A stretch of DNA of 64,000 nucleotides from Capilliphycus salinus. Its GTDB lineage: Bacteria > Cyanobacteriota > Cyanobacteriia > Cyanobacteriales > Microcoleaceae. The position numbers were made by a program, and so were the translations under genes. Shown here piece after piece: positions 19,187-28,202 of this stretch. Every line of letters starts with the position of its first letter. The first letter of the stretch is position 1. The stretch spans positions 1,178,001 to 1,242,000 of the forward strand of contig NZ_CP178543.1 of assembly GCF_047276495.1 (NCBI RefSeq). The letters run 5' to 3'. The notes under the pieces are model-generated. The model was given only the letters and a program-made list of their open reading frames with translations. It did no database searches and was not told where the DNA came from.

Positions 19187-20064
19187 GACAAATTTTACTC
19201 ATCGGTAAAGACGGCCAACTCGGTCAAGAATTACTCCCAATTTTAGCCTCCACCGGAGAGGTAAAAAGCGTAGGACGGGAGAGTTTGGACTTGGCAAATC
19301 CCGAGGCGATCGCTAAAATTGTCGCCGATGTCAAGCCCAATTTAATTATCAATGCGGCGGCTTATACCGCAGTTGATAAAGCCGAAAGCCAGAAGGAACT
19401 CGCGATCGCAATTAACGGTACCGCCCCCGGGATTTTGGCGAAACAAGCCGCAGAAATTGGGGCGACATTGATTCACGTTTCTACAGATTATGTCTTCGAT
19501 GGAAGCCAAAGTCATCCCTATTTAGAAACCGATCCGACTCAACCTTTGGGCGCCTACGGCGAGTCGAAATTGGCCGGAGAAAAAGCGATTTTGGAAACGC
19601 AAGCGAATGCGGCTATTGTGAGAACCGCTTGGGTTTATGGCGTTGGGGGGAAAGGAAATTTTGTGAAAACCATGCTCCGACTCGGCGCCGACCGCGAAGA
19701 ATTGCGGGTGGTTTGCGATCAGGTGGGAAGCCCAACTTGGACGGGAGATTTAGCCGAAGCTATCGTTCAATTGAGCGATAATATTAATTCAGAAACAACG
19801 GGAATTTATCACTATACGAATAGTGGTGTTACCAGTTGGTATGATTTTGCAGTGGCGATTTTTGAAGAAGCCAAACAACTGGATTTTCCTCTGAAAATTC
19901 AACGGGTGGTTCCAATTTCGACATCCGAATATCCAACGCCGGCTCGCCGTCCCGCTTATTCGGTTTTGAATACGAAAAAAATCTCGGCAATACTTGGAAC
20001 CCATCCACCCCATTGGCGACAAAGCTTGAGAAAAATGCTTTCCGAGTTGGCAACTCAGGGTTAA
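19183..20064 (+). CDS. rfbD: dTDP-4-dehydrorhamnose reductase
   Basis: A 293-residue RmlD, a short-chain-dehydrogenase/reductase-type enzyme that makes dTDP-L-rhamnose using NAD(P)H. Seen: a Rossmann GKDGQLGQEL motif at the N-terminus, NAAAYTAVDKAES, HVSTDYVFDGS, the catalytic Tyr-Lys in YGESKLAGE, RTAWVYG and a final substrate-binding RRPAYSVLNTKKI. It begins inside the last codons of rfbC, so the two are translationally coupled. A 140-base gap follows before the nucleotidyltransferase gene. Confidence 0.95.
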   Translation: MRQILLIGKDGQLGQELLPILASTGEVKSVGRESLDLANPEAIAKIVADVKPNLIINAAAYTAVDKAESQKELAIAINGTAPGILAKQAAEIGATLIHVSTDYVFDGSQSHPYLETDPTQPLGAYGESKLAGEKAILETQANAAIVRTAWVYGVGGKGNFVKTMLRLGADREELRVVCDQVGSPTWTGDLAEAIVQLSDNINSETTGIYHYTNSGVTSWYDFAVAIFEEAKQLDFPLKIQRVVPISTSEYPTPARRPAYSVLNTKKISAILGTHPPHWRQSLRKMLSELATQG

Positions 20065-20204
20065 TCAGGTTAGGTTGGATTTGAGATGTTTGAGAACGCT
20101 CAGGAAACAGTCAAAACCAATCATTATCTTACCCCAAAGTCTGCGCCATCTCAACATTTCCAGTACGAACATTCAAGACTTGACCATTCTTCTGAGATTT
20201 TTTT

Positions 20205-21278
20205 ATGAAAGCACTCATTCTTTCTGGTGGTAAAGGAACTCGCTTGCGTCCCCTGACGTACACGGGGGCTAAACAGCTTGTTCCGGTTGCAAATAAGCCG
20301 ATTTTATGGTACGGAATTGAAGGAATTGTTGCCGCAGGAATTACGGAGATTGGAATTGTTATCAGTCCCGAAACCGGAGAAGAAGTCAAAGCGGTAACTG
20401 GAAATGGCGATCGCTTTGGTGCGAATATTACCTACATTTTACAGGATAAACCCGCAGGTTTGGCTCACGCGGTCAAAATTTCCCAAGACTTTTTGGGGGA
20501 TTCTCCTTTTGTAATGTATTTGGGAGATAACCTGATTCAAAATGAACTCAGTCCTTTTGTTGAACAGTTTAAATCTAAACAGTTAGATGGGCTGATTTTA
20601 CTGCGAAATGTTGAAAATCCGACGGCGTTTGGTGTGGCGGTTGTCGATGCGGAAGGACGAGTTTTAAAGTTAGTTGAAAAGCCGAAAGTTCCCCCTTCAA
20701 ATTTAGCTTTGGTGGGGGTTTACTTTTTTGATAAAAGCATTCACCATGCGATCGCCAATATTCAACCTTCTCCCCGGGGTGAGTTGGAAATTACCGACGC
20801 CATTCAAAAACTGATTGAAACGGAGAAAAAAGTCGAAGCTTGTACTTTAAATGGATGGTGGTTGGATACGGGGAAAAAAGATGATTTGTTGAGTGCAAAT
20901 CAAATTATTCTCGACGAATGTATTCAGGCGTCTAACCAGGGCGAAGTTGATGAACACAGCCAAATTATCGGACGGGTACAGATTGGTTTGGGAAGCAAAT
21001 TAGTCAATTGTAGCGTCCGGGGTCCGGTTGTGATCGGCGAAAATTGTCTCTTAGAAAACTGCTTTGTTGGTCCTTACAGTAGTATAGCTGATGATGTGAC
21101 CATTGTTGAGGCAGAATTGGAGCATAGCGTTATTTTACAAGGGTCAAAAATTGTTAATGTTCACCCTCGAATTGTGGATACATTAGTTGGACGACGAGCG
21201 GTATTAACGACTTCTCCCCAGCGTCCAAAAGCCATGCGATTTATGATTGGGGATGACAGCCAAATTGAACTGACATGA
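20205..21278 (+). CDS. rfbA: Glucose-1-phosphate thymidylyltransferase, long RmlA type
   Basis: A 357-residue nucleotidyltransferase making dTDP-glucose from glucose-1-phosphate and dTTP. The N-terminal catalytic domain has SGGKGTRLRPLTYTGAKQLV, VANKPILWYGIE, the metal-binding MYLGDNL and the LVEKPKVPPSNLALVG segment. The C-terminal ~100 residues form hexapeptide-type repeats (left-handed beta-helix: VVIGENCLLENC, GPYSSI), which marks the long subfamily; classic RmlA is about 290 residues. The stop overlaps the start of the next glycosyltransferase by four bases (ATGA). The long form sometimes serves deoxysugars other than rhamnose (family knowledge). Confidence 0.92.
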   Translation: MKALILSGGKGTRLRPLTYTGAKQLVPVANKPILWYGIEGIVAAGITEIGIVISPETGEEVKAVTGNGDRFGANITYILQDKPAGLAHAVKISQDFLGDSPFVMYLGDNLIQNELSPFVEQFKSKQLDGLILLRNVENPTAFGVAVVDAEGRVLKLVEKPKVPPSNLALVGVYFFDKSIHHAIANIQPSPRGELEITDAIQKLIETEKKVEACTLNGWWLDTGKKDDLLSANQIILDECIQASNQGEVDEHSQIIGRVQIGLGSKLVNCSVRGPVVIGENCLLENCFVGPYSSIADDVTIVEAELEHSVILQGSKIVNVHPRIVDTLVGRRAVLTTSPQRPKAMRFMIGDDSQIELT

Positions 21279-22168
21279 TCTACTGGATAACGGTTAATTA
21301 TTACTCAACTGCATTAATTGAGCGATTAATTAACTCAATTCCAGTTCATTCTGAAATCAATTATCGAGTTATCATCGTTAATAATTCCCCGGATGATAGC
21401 TCGATACATTCTCTGAAAAACGAATCAATTGTTATTTTAGATTCCCCGGAAAATATCGGTTTTGGTCGGGGTTGTAATTTGGGTTTAGATTGGGTTTATC
21501 AACACAATCCTCGGGGAATTGTATGGTTAATTAATCCCGATGCTTATTTATTAGAAGATAGTCTGACACGAGTTATTGAGTTTTTTAAAACCTATCCCGA
21601 GATTTCGATTTTAGGAACTCTTGTGGATGAAACAACCGGAAAATTAGGGTTTGGGGGTGGAGAATTTAACGAGAAAACTGGGCGAATTATTGCGTTAGAT
21701 TTTATTCCCAAAAATCCCGATTCTAGCTTACCTTATCTTACCACGAAATGGGTGACGGGATGCAGTTTATTAATTAATCTTCAACGATTTTCTGAATGTC
21801 CTCAGTTTGACCCCGATTATTTTTTATATTACGAAGATTTTGACTTTTGTTTGCGGTATGGAAAACGGGGACATTCGGTGGTGATGTCTACCGAAATTCG
21901 GGTGATTCATCAATCCTCATCCATTACCAACCAAAATCAACCGTTAAAAATTCAGCAGAGTATTTATAGTTATCTTCTCAGCTTAGAAAAACACAGTAAT
22001 ATTTGGGTGTTGGGATATCGTCTGTTGAGAATTAGTCTGGTTTCTGGTCTTTCCTTGTTAATTTATCCCCAAGTTTCCCGTCATAAACTTAGAGGAGTTT
22101 GGCTTTATTGTCAAAAGAGATTACACCCTGGAAAAATCATCTCCAATAAATCGAGAAAAACCAATTAA
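21275..22168 (+). CDS. GT2 glycosyltransferase (rhamnosyltransferase-like)
   Basis: A 297-residue GT-A family 2 enzyme. Visible are VIIVNNSPDDSSIHSL, ENIGFGRGCNLGLDW (typical of WbbL/RfbF-type rhamnosyltransferases), WLINPDAYLLEDSL with the D-x-D-like motif, TKWVTGCSLLINLQ and YYEDFDFCLRYGKRGHSVVM, the acceptor-binding ED motif. No signal peptide is seen; a hydrophobic patch near residue 250 may touch the membrane. Translational coupling to the thymidylyltransferase suggests it uses the dTDP-sugar made by the preceding genes (inference). The gene ends nine bases from the convergent histidine kinase gene. Confidence 0.85.
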   Translation: MIYWITVNYYSTALIERLINSIPVHSEINYRVIIVNNSPDDSSIHSLKNESIVILDSPENIGFGRGCNLGLDWVYQHNPRGIVWLINPDAYLLEDSLTRVIEFFKTYPEISILGTLVDETTGKLGFGGGEFNEKTGRIIALDFIPKNPDSSLPYLTTKWVTGCSLLINLQRFSECPQFDPDYFLYYEDFDFCLRYGKRGHSVVMSTEIRVIHQSSSITNQNQPLKIQQSIYSYLLSLEKHSNIWVLGYRLLRISLVSGLSLLIYPQVSRHKLRGVWLYCQKRLHPGKIISNKSRKTN

Positions 22169-22177
22169 AGGTTAGTC

Positions 22178-23587
22178 CTAATCGAGCAATTTTTGATTGT
22201 CTAAAGGTAATATAATCTCAAATTCCGTTCCTTCTCCCGGTGTAGAATTTAAAATGAGTTTACCCCCGTGTTTTTCAACGATAATTTGATAACTAATCGC
22301 CAATCCTAACCCGGTTCCCTTTCCAATGGGTTTGGTTGTAAAGAAATTATCAAATATTTTGGCTTTTATTTCGGGTGGAATTCCCAACGCATTATCGATA
22401 ATTTTAATCGAAAGATAATCTTTTGTTCTCTCGAACAAATTAATTGGAAAATTTAATTCCTCCTTTGACAAACGATTATAAAACTTAAAATGCTGATCGG
22501 ATAACGGTTTAATTTGAGTGCGAATTTCGATTTGGGGTAACTCATTCCAATCGGTTTTCATCCGCTCTTCTAACGCATCAATACCGTTGACAATTAAGTT
22601 CATAAACACTTGGCTGAGTTGTCCCGGATAACAAGGAATTGGCGGTAAATCAGCATAATTTTTAACCACTTCAATTCCCGCCAACTTCAGACGATTTTTT
22701 AAAATCAGTAACGTACTATCCAAACACTCGTGAATATCCGTTTCTTGCTTAGAAGAATCATCCATATAGGAGAAACTTCTGAGACTGCTGACAAGCTGAT
22801 TCATCCGTTCCGATGAGACTTGAATACTTTTGATTAAATCGGGAAAATCTTGTTTGACAAATTCTAAATCAAAGTGTTCTTTTAACCGTTCTATTTCCTT
22901 TCCTGAATTCGGAAACTTTTGTTCGTAAGCATCTAAAACCGTTAAAACTGCGTCATAACTTTCTTGAATAAACCTAGCATTTCCCGAAATACAATTGAGG
23001 GGATTTCTCAATTCGTGAGCGAGTCCAGCAACCATCTGACCTAATAACACTAACTTCTCGGTTTGAATTAACTGTGCTTGGGTTTTTTCGTGGAGTAACT
23101 GAGTCGCGAGTTGGTGGAGATAAGACTGAGCGAGTAATAATTGTTGGGTGTCGAGGACTTGATATTCTTCTGGAAATAGACGAACAACTATCGGTTCATA
23201 CAGCTTCTCGGGATCTCTTTGTACCGCTCGGTTTGCTGCTTCTAAAATGGGTGTATTACCGGATAAAATGAGCATTTGATCGGTAACAAAACGATGAAGT
23301 AACCGGATACAACGGTTTAAAAATAGTTCTCGTCCGTAGGGACGACTCAGCATTTTTAAAAATCGGCGCTGAGAAATCATTCCCACAAACTTTCCCCGAT
23401 CTGTTAAAATAACTCCAGGAATAAAAGGATGGGTTTCAAAAATGCGAGTCAGAGCAATTCCGGGTTCTTCTATATCGACTTGAAAGCTGTAAAGCGGTAA
23501 ATCTTGAACCGTTGATTCTAAATGAATATCCTGAGTTAAAAAAACTGAGGAAGAACTTGAAAATAAAGATTCCGACATCATAACCAT
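22178..23587 (-). CDS. Sensor histidine kinase with N-terminal CBS-type domain
   Basis: A 469-residue soluble kinase. Residues about 28-140 look like a CBS pair: PGVILTDRGKFVGMISQRRF is a typical CBS strand-helix, followed by VTDQMLILSGNTPILEAAN. A short coiled coil (about 145-185) leads to the HisKA domain with AGLAHELRNPLN (phospho-acceptor His near 191). The HATPase domain has MNLIVNGIDALE (N box), IIDNALGIPPEIK (G1), NFFTTKPIGKGTGLGLAI (F/G2) and a final EFEIILP. CBS domains often bind adenylates, so it may sense energy state (inference). No response regulator gene is adjacent. A cluster of ATGs marks the start; MVMM is used. Confidence 0.85.
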   Translation of the reverse strand: MVMMSESLFSSSSSVFLTQDIHLESTVQDLPLYSFQVDIEEPGIALTRIFETHPFIPGVILTDRGKFVGMISQRRFLKMLSRPYGRELFLNRCIRLLHRFVTDQMLILSGNTPILEAANRAVQRDPEKLYEPIVVRLFPEEYQVLDTQQLLLAQSYLHQLATQLLHEKTQAQLIQTEKLVLLGQMVAGLAHELRNPLNCISGNARFIQESYDAVLTVLDAYEQKFPNSGKEIERLKEHFDLEFVKQDFPDLIKSIQVSSERMNQLVSSLRSFSYMDDSSKQETDIHECLDSTLLILKNRLKLAGIEVVKNYADLPPIPCYPGQLSQVFMNLIVNGIDALEERMKTDWNELPQIEIRTQIKPLSDQHFKFYNRLSKEELNFPINLFERTKDYLSIKIIDNALGIPPEIKAKIFDNFFTTKPIGKGTGLGLAISYQIIVEKHGGKLILNSTPGEGTEFEIILPLDNQKLLD

Positions 23588-24383
23588 AATTAATAAGAAT
23601 TGCTAGGTGAGTAATTGAAAAATCGATCCGCCAAACTCATACTTATTTCAGCAGAAAATATTTTCATATTTTCCGATAAAACTTAACTTTTAAGTTAAGG
23701 ATATATTCCTTAAACCAAGTCGATACAACCTTTCTATAACTGTATTCAATTAAGCCCCCAAGATAGTAATTTTTTATATAATTTTAAGACGATCAATGAT
23801 TCCCTGAGATTTCTCGTAATCCCTTTAAATAGCTGTCAGTCCGATCGCCTTAACACGGGTTTATCCTCCTAACCGAGAAGATCAACCCTTTGTAGCATCT
23901 GTTAATTATCCACCCCGAGATACTACCCCGACCGAGATTCACCAATAAGATTTTAACTCATAAAGTTGTCTTGTTGCCCGAATTTGATAGATTTATGTTC
24001 TTCAGTTTAACGAAAAAATACCCCAACTTAGGTTAAGACCAGGTTATATTTTGGCGGTGAGAGACCCTGTTCTCTCTCATTTTAAGAAGAATTTACATTT
24101 TCAGAAATTTCTCGGATGACTGCTGTTACCAAACTTGGCGATCGCATCCGAATAATTACCTAGATGATTGCTAAATATTTTTTAATTTTCAGATCGCCAA
24201 TCATCAATATTACTCGGTAGATATCAAAATTCATTTTGTGTTATCATCAATCTCAGAGAAACAATAATTCCACCTCAATTCTTTTCGAGCTTCACTTTAC
24301 AGTCAGTTTAATCTCAGTTTTTTTGAAAAGAAAAAACTGATCACCCCGGAGAGTATCTTTAATCGAAAAGAGGAGCTTTGGAC
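23588..24383. other. Long divergent intergenic region
   Basis: About 800 AT-rich bases between divergent genes, holding both promoters. A small hairpin (TGAGAGA/TCTCTCA, 24058-24079) is followed by TTTT and could end a short transcript reading right. One near-consensus DnaA box (TTATCCACC, about 23906) is isolated. No open frame of note was seen. Confidence 0.35.
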
Positions 24384-25070
24384 ATGGGTTATGTTCACGA
24401 AATTAAATTTTTTCCAGACAAAAAGTCTCAAAAATTAATGGTCGCACTCTTTGATGTACCCCCGTTATTCTGTTCGGAATTTTGGTTAAAAAACGTAGAA
24501 GCAAGTCAATACAAGCTAGACTCCCTTCCGAAGGGGTTGAAACTCGAAAAAAAATATTCAGTTAAACAGTTTGGAATTCAACCCTTTTTGGATTCCCACC
24601 AACCGGATTTAAGTTTAATTTGCCTTGAAAACCGAATTGACGAAGTTGATGAAATCGTTCGTTTATTCAAAGAAAAAGTTGATTATAACAGTCCCAACGC
24701 CGGATTATTAATCTCTCAGCGAGACGCAGTTTCCCACTTTTATATTACCATTTCCGATACCCACTGTTTCAACTTTGGAGGCGACGGCTTTGCAATCTTT
24801 CCCATTCCCCCAAACTCAGAAACCGTTTCCAAGGTAAAACTTTTAAAGCGTCAACAAGTCTTAGATCGATGCCTAATTGCCTACGAACTTTTTAAAGATT
24901 GGAACTATGGACTGTTAGGCTGGAACTGCGAACATTTTTCTAGATTGGTGACAACAGGTATAGCCGTTAGCTATCAAATAAAACAGTCACCTTTAGCCTG
25001 GTTAAATCAAAACGGTTATCATCCCTTAGCCGAAAAAATGATGAACGAAGCCTTCAGAAATCACTCTTAG
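24384..25070 (+). CDS. LRAT-like (permuted NlpC/P60-type) protein
   Basis: The product is 228 residues from the ATG at 24384, placed 8 bases after AGGAG; an upstream TTG is too close to that site. The C-terminal half contains SHFYITISD and then GLLGWNCEHFSRLVTTG. The NCEHF motif with its Cys-His is the hallmark of lecithin:retinol acyltransferase-like and related permuted papain-fold enzymes, where the Cys is the nucleophile. The N-terminal half (about 1-95) has no recognised fold. There is no signal peptide or membrane segment. Bacterial LRAT-like proteins act as acyltransferases or lipid/peptide hydrolases, but the substrate here is unknown. It stands alone, followed by a strong hairpin. 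Confidence 0.6.
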   Translation: MGYVHEIKFFPDKKSQKLMVALFDVPPLFCSEFWLKNVEASQYKLDSLPKGLKLEKKYSVKQFGIQPFLDSHQPDLSLICLENRIDEVDEIVRLFKEKVDYNSPNAGLLISQRDAVSHFYITISDTHCFNFGGDGFAIFPIPPNSETVSKVKLLKRQQVLDRCLIAYELFKDWNYGLLGWNCEHFSRLVTTGIAVSYQIKQSPLAWLNQNGYHPLAEKMMNEAFRNHS

Positions 25071-25125
25071 ACTCAAAAACCAAAACCCCGGTTTCTTCGA
25101 CTCAAAACCCCGGTTTCTACAACTC

Positions 25126-25161
25126 AAAACCCCGCTTTCTCAAAGAAACTGGGGTTTTTAG
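25126..25161 (+). terminator. Hairpin terminator after the LRAT-like gene
   Basis: Arms AAAACCCCGCTTTCT and AGAAACTGGGGTTTT pair over 15 positions with two mismatches, with a 3-base loop and trailing Ts. Two further partial copies of the AAAACCCCGGTTTCT arm precede it (25082-25119), so it is also a repeat. Confidence 0.7.
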
Positions 25162-25179
25162 CTTGATTGACTGTAAACT

Positions 25180-25272
25180 GGTCACTCTAAACACTGGTGA
25201 CTGGTGACTGGTGACTGGTGACTGTAAAACTGGTGACTGGTGACTGTAAAACTGGTGACTGTAAAACTGTTG
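25180..25272. repeat. Heptanucleotide short tandem repeats (ACTGGTG type)
   Basis: Reiterated ACTGGTG/GACTGGT heptamers mixed with TGTAAAACTGGTGACTG units. These match the short tandemly repeated repetitive (STRR) sequences known from filamentous cyanobacteria. No coding content. Confidence 0.8.
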
Positions 25273-25315
25273 ATGGATGCCTCCGATCCTGATAGTCTAA
25301 GGAGGACGATGATTC

Positions 25316-25366
25316 ATGGCTAAAAGTGACATCGGGTTAAGCCGTCTTCTGCACGAACAGTTGTGA
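25316..25366 (+). CDS. Possible 16-residue leader peptide upstream of the pentapeptide gene
   Basis: A short frame, MAKSDIGLSRLLHEQL, begins at an ATG about 10 bases after a perfect AAGGAGGA ribosome site (25299-25306). Its TGA overlaps the GTG start of the next gene (GTGA). This is the only strong ribosome site near the pentapeptide gene, so coupled translation is plausible. It could instead be a frameshifted remnant of that gene's N-terminus. Confidence 0.4.
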   Translation: MAKSDIGLSRLLHEQL

Positions 25367-26697
25367 ATCGCGATCTACTCAACAACAGCAGGCACATGGT
25401 AGAACCCCAGTCGAAACATCCCATAGAAGAGAAGACGACTCTAGTTGGCAAAGCCTTTCACTCCCTAACTCGTCCTAATTTCTCGTCTCCCCTAGACAAA
25501 ACCCAATCACCCATTCCCCCCGAAAGGCAAAAAACGATAATATTAGTGGGAATCACCCTGCTGGCGAGTCTAGCCGTACTCAGTACCCTGATCGCCATCA
25601 GCATCAGTCGAGAAAACCATCGACTCAGCGATCGCCTCCAAACCGAAAAATCCCGCCAACAACAACCCTCAGAAATTGAGAAAAAACAGCGCCTACAACA
25701 GAAAACCCTAAACACCCGCCAATGTCCCGAATGCGATCTCAGCGGCGCCAACCTGCGAGACGCCAACCTGCGAGACGCCTACCTGTGGAAAGCCAACCTT
25801 TCCAACGCCGATCTCTCCGATGCTTACCTGGAAAACGCCGATCTGCGGGGAGTCAAACTCGAAGGTGCCGACTTGGGTTATGCGATGCTCAAAGGAGCCA
25901 ACTTGGGTTATGCTAACTTTGTTCGTGCTAGAATTGCCAATACCGATCTCAGCAATGCCAACCTCTGGCAAGCCAACCTCAGAGAAGCCCATCTGGTCGA
26001 TGCCAATTTACAACAGGCCGATCTGCGGGGTGCTAAACTCGAAGGTGCTAATCTGCGATCGGCGTCGCTGGTTCAAGCCAATCTCGAATCTGCCGTGTTG
26101 TTGGGTGCTAACTTAGAAGAAGCCAACTTTCATCAGGCTTCACTCAAAGGCGCTAATCTTGCGAAAACTCAAATGACCCGCGCCGATCTCGGTTATGCTA
26201 ACCTGCAAAAAGCAACATTGGGCGATGCTCAACTCAGTGAAGCCAACTTAGAAAGCGCAGACCTAACCGAAGCTAAACTCTGGGTTGCCAAACTGGAAAA
26301 CGCCAACCTGAGTAACGCCATTTTAGAAAAAGCCAAACTGGGATTTGCCAAACTCAAAGGTGCCAATTTAGAGAATGCCAATTTAACCGATGCTATCCTC
26401 GAAGGCGTTATCCTAGAAGATGCCAACCTCGAAGATGCCAACCTCGAAGGCGCGAAATTAGAACGGGCTAACCTTCTGGGCGCTTATCTTAAAGATGCTA
26501 ACCTCAAAGAAGCCAATCTGCAAGGGGCCGATCTGCGGGGGGCGAACCTGCAAGAAGCGAATCTCAGAAATGCTTACCTACAAGGGGCGAATTTGCGGGG
26601 GGCGAACCTCAAAGGCGCCAGTCTGCGGGGGGCGAATTTGCGAGATGTGGATCTGACCGGGGCGATTTTACCCAACGGGAAAGTTTTTTCCAAATAA
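25363..26697 (+). CDS. Pentapeptide-repeat membrane-anchored protein
   Basis: A 444-residue protein. Residues about 50-80 contain one membrane helix (TIILVGITLLASLAVLSTLI), then a charged coiled segment, a CPECDL motif, and from about 125 to the end more than 50 tandem A(D/N)LxX pentapeptides such as ANLRDANLRDAYL. These form a right-handed square beta-helix; the repeats probably face away from the membrane. The family includes DNA-gyrase mimics and many cyanobacterial proteins without a known role, so no function is assigned. The GTG at 25363 overlaps the stop of a short leader frame; an ATG at 25396 is the alternative start. The CPEC-type pair just before the repeats recurs in cyanobacterial pentapeptide proteins. 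Confidence 0.85.
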   Translation: MNRDLLNNSRHMVEPQSKHPIEEKTTLVGKAFHSLTRPNFSSPLDKTQSPIPPERQKTIILVGITLLASLAVLSTLIAISISRENHRLSDRLQTEKSRQQQPSEIEKKQRLQQKTLNTRQCPECDLSGANLRDANLRDAYLWKANLSNADLSDAYLENADLRGVKLEGADLGYAMLKGANLGYANFVRARIANTDLSNANLWQANLREAHLVDANLQQADLRGAKLEGANLRSASLVQANLESAVLLGANLEEANFHQASLKGANLAKTQMTRADLGYANLQKATLGDAQLSEANLESADLTEAKLWVAKLENANLSNAILEKAKLGFAKLKGANLENANLTDAILEGVILEDANLEDANLEGAKLERANLLGAYLKDANLKEANLQGADLRGANLQEANLRNAYLQGANLRGANLKGASLRGANLRDVDLTGAILPNGKVFSK

Positions 26698-26895
26698 AGT
26701 CAAGTGAATCTGTCAATCAATCTTCATACTTATTCACAAAAATGTGTTGATTTGTATCGGGGGAATTTAAGGGATTCAACAGGTGCAATAATAATGAACT
26801 TGATCGGATGATGATGTTCATACAAAAAACCGAACAATTGACCCAGTTTTTTTCACCCCAGAATTGGCATTTTAAACGAATTTTTTTCAGATCTT

Positions 26896-27891
26896 ATGAG
26901 TAACTCCTCTCGCTTAAATCTAGTTCAACGTCCCCGTCGAATTCGTCGCACTGAAGCCCTGCGACGCATGACTTGTGAAACCCAACTCACGGTTAATGAC
27001 TTAATTTATCCCCTGTTTGTGATGGAAGGGGAAAATAGTAAAGTCGAAGTTCCTTCGATGCCCGGTAGCTACCGTTATACGTTAGATTTGTTGCTCAAAG
27101 AAGTTACAGAAGCCCACAGTTTGGGTATTCCCGCGATCGCATTATTTCCCCTGGTTGCCGAAGACAAAAAAGATAACGCCGGCACCGAAAGTTATAATCC
27201 CGAGGGACTGATTCAACGCACCGTGCGGGCAATCAAACAAGAAGTTCCCGATATTATGATTGTAACTGATGTTGCCCTCGATCCGTTTTCGACTAAAGGT
27301 CACGATGGCATTGTCAGCGACGAAGGGGAAATTCTCAACGATGAAACCGTCGAAGTGTTGGTGAAACAGGCGGTTTCTCAAGCGGAAGCGGGTGCAGATA
27401 TTGTCGCGCCTTCCGATATGATGGATGGTCGGATCGGGGCAATTCGCGAGGGTTTGGATGAAGCGGGATATACCAATGTTAGTATCTTAGCTTATTCTGC
27501 TAAATATGCTTCTGCCTATTACGGTCCGTTCCGAGATGCCTTAGATTCGGCGCCGAAATTTGGGGATAAAAAGACCTATCAAATGAACCCCGCCAACGCC
27601 CGGGAAGCCTTAACCGAAGTAGAATTAGATATCGCAGAAGGGGCGGATATGGTGATGGTTAAACCCGCACTGGCTTATTTAGATATTATTCAGTTAGTGC
27701 GTTCTACAACTAACCTCCCCGTTGCGGCTTATAACGTGAGTGGAGAATATGCCATGATTAAAGCCGCAGGACAAAAGGGTTGGATTGACGAGAAAAAAGT
27801 CATGCTCGAAACCCTAACCAGCATGAAACGAGCGGGAGCCGATATCATTTTAACTTATTTTGCCAAAGAAGTTGCTTTAATTTTGCATTAA
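26896..27891 (+). CDS. hemB: Porphobilinogen synthase (5-aminolevulinate dehydratase)
   Basis: A 331-residue HemB, the usual length. It condenses two 5-aminolevulinate molecules to porphobilinogen, feeding heme, chlorophyll and bilin synthesis. Motifs: RPRRIRRTEALRRMTCET at the N-terminus, PLFVMEGE, DVALDPFSTKGHDGIV, the first Schiff-base Lys in YSAKYASAYYGPFRDAL, and the second in DMVMVKPALAYLD. The Asp-containing metal site DVALDPFSTKGHDG in place of a Cys-rich one points to a Mg-dependent enzyme, as in other cyanobacteria. It stands alone, preceded by a 198-base AT-rich gap. Confidence 0.97.
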   Translation: MSNSSRLNLVQRPRRIRRTEALRRMTCETQLTVNDLIYPLFVMEGENSKVEVPSMPGSYRYTLDLLLKEVTEAHSLGIPAIALFPLVAEDKKDNAGTESYNPEGLIQRTVRAIKQEVPDIMIVTDVALDPFSTKGHDGIVSDEGEILNDETVEVLVKQAVSQAEAGADIVAPSDMMDGRIGAIREGLDEAGYTNVSILAYSAKYASAYYGPFRDALDSAPKFGDKKTYQMNPANAREALTEVELDIAEGADMVMVKPALAYLDIIQLVRSTTNLPVAAYNVSGEYAMIKAAGQKGWIDEKKVMLETLTSMKRAGADIILTYFAKEVALILH

Positions 27892-28003
27892 ACGGTCAGG
27901 TTCAGCGCAAGATTTTCAACATCAAGTCTTAGATATTGGGCGGGGTAATTCCTAATTCGACTCAGCTTAGACTCCCTTTCCCTACTAAAATTTAGTCACT
28001 TTT

Positions 28004-28038
28004 GAGCCAGAGATTTTTTCTTTGGCTCCTCGTTTTTT
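28004..28038 (+). terminator. Rho-independent terminator after hemB
   Basis: A stem GAGCCAGAGA/TCTTTGGCTC (10 bp, one G-U pair) with a 5-base loop is followed by CTCGTTTTTT. It sits about 110 bases after hemB. The remaining gap to the next gene is AT-rich and has no other signal. Confidence 0.8.
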
Positions 28039-28202
28039 ATGAAGAATTAATAAATTTGATAAAGCATTTGTTATAAATTGGTCAAAATTTCGTAGAAATT
28101 GATCGAGATCAAAAAAAATGATAAGATTTAAAGTATAAAAATCCACACAGCTTTAGATAAATCCTACTTCAAACCCAACTCATATAAAGAAAAAAACTAT
28201 AA

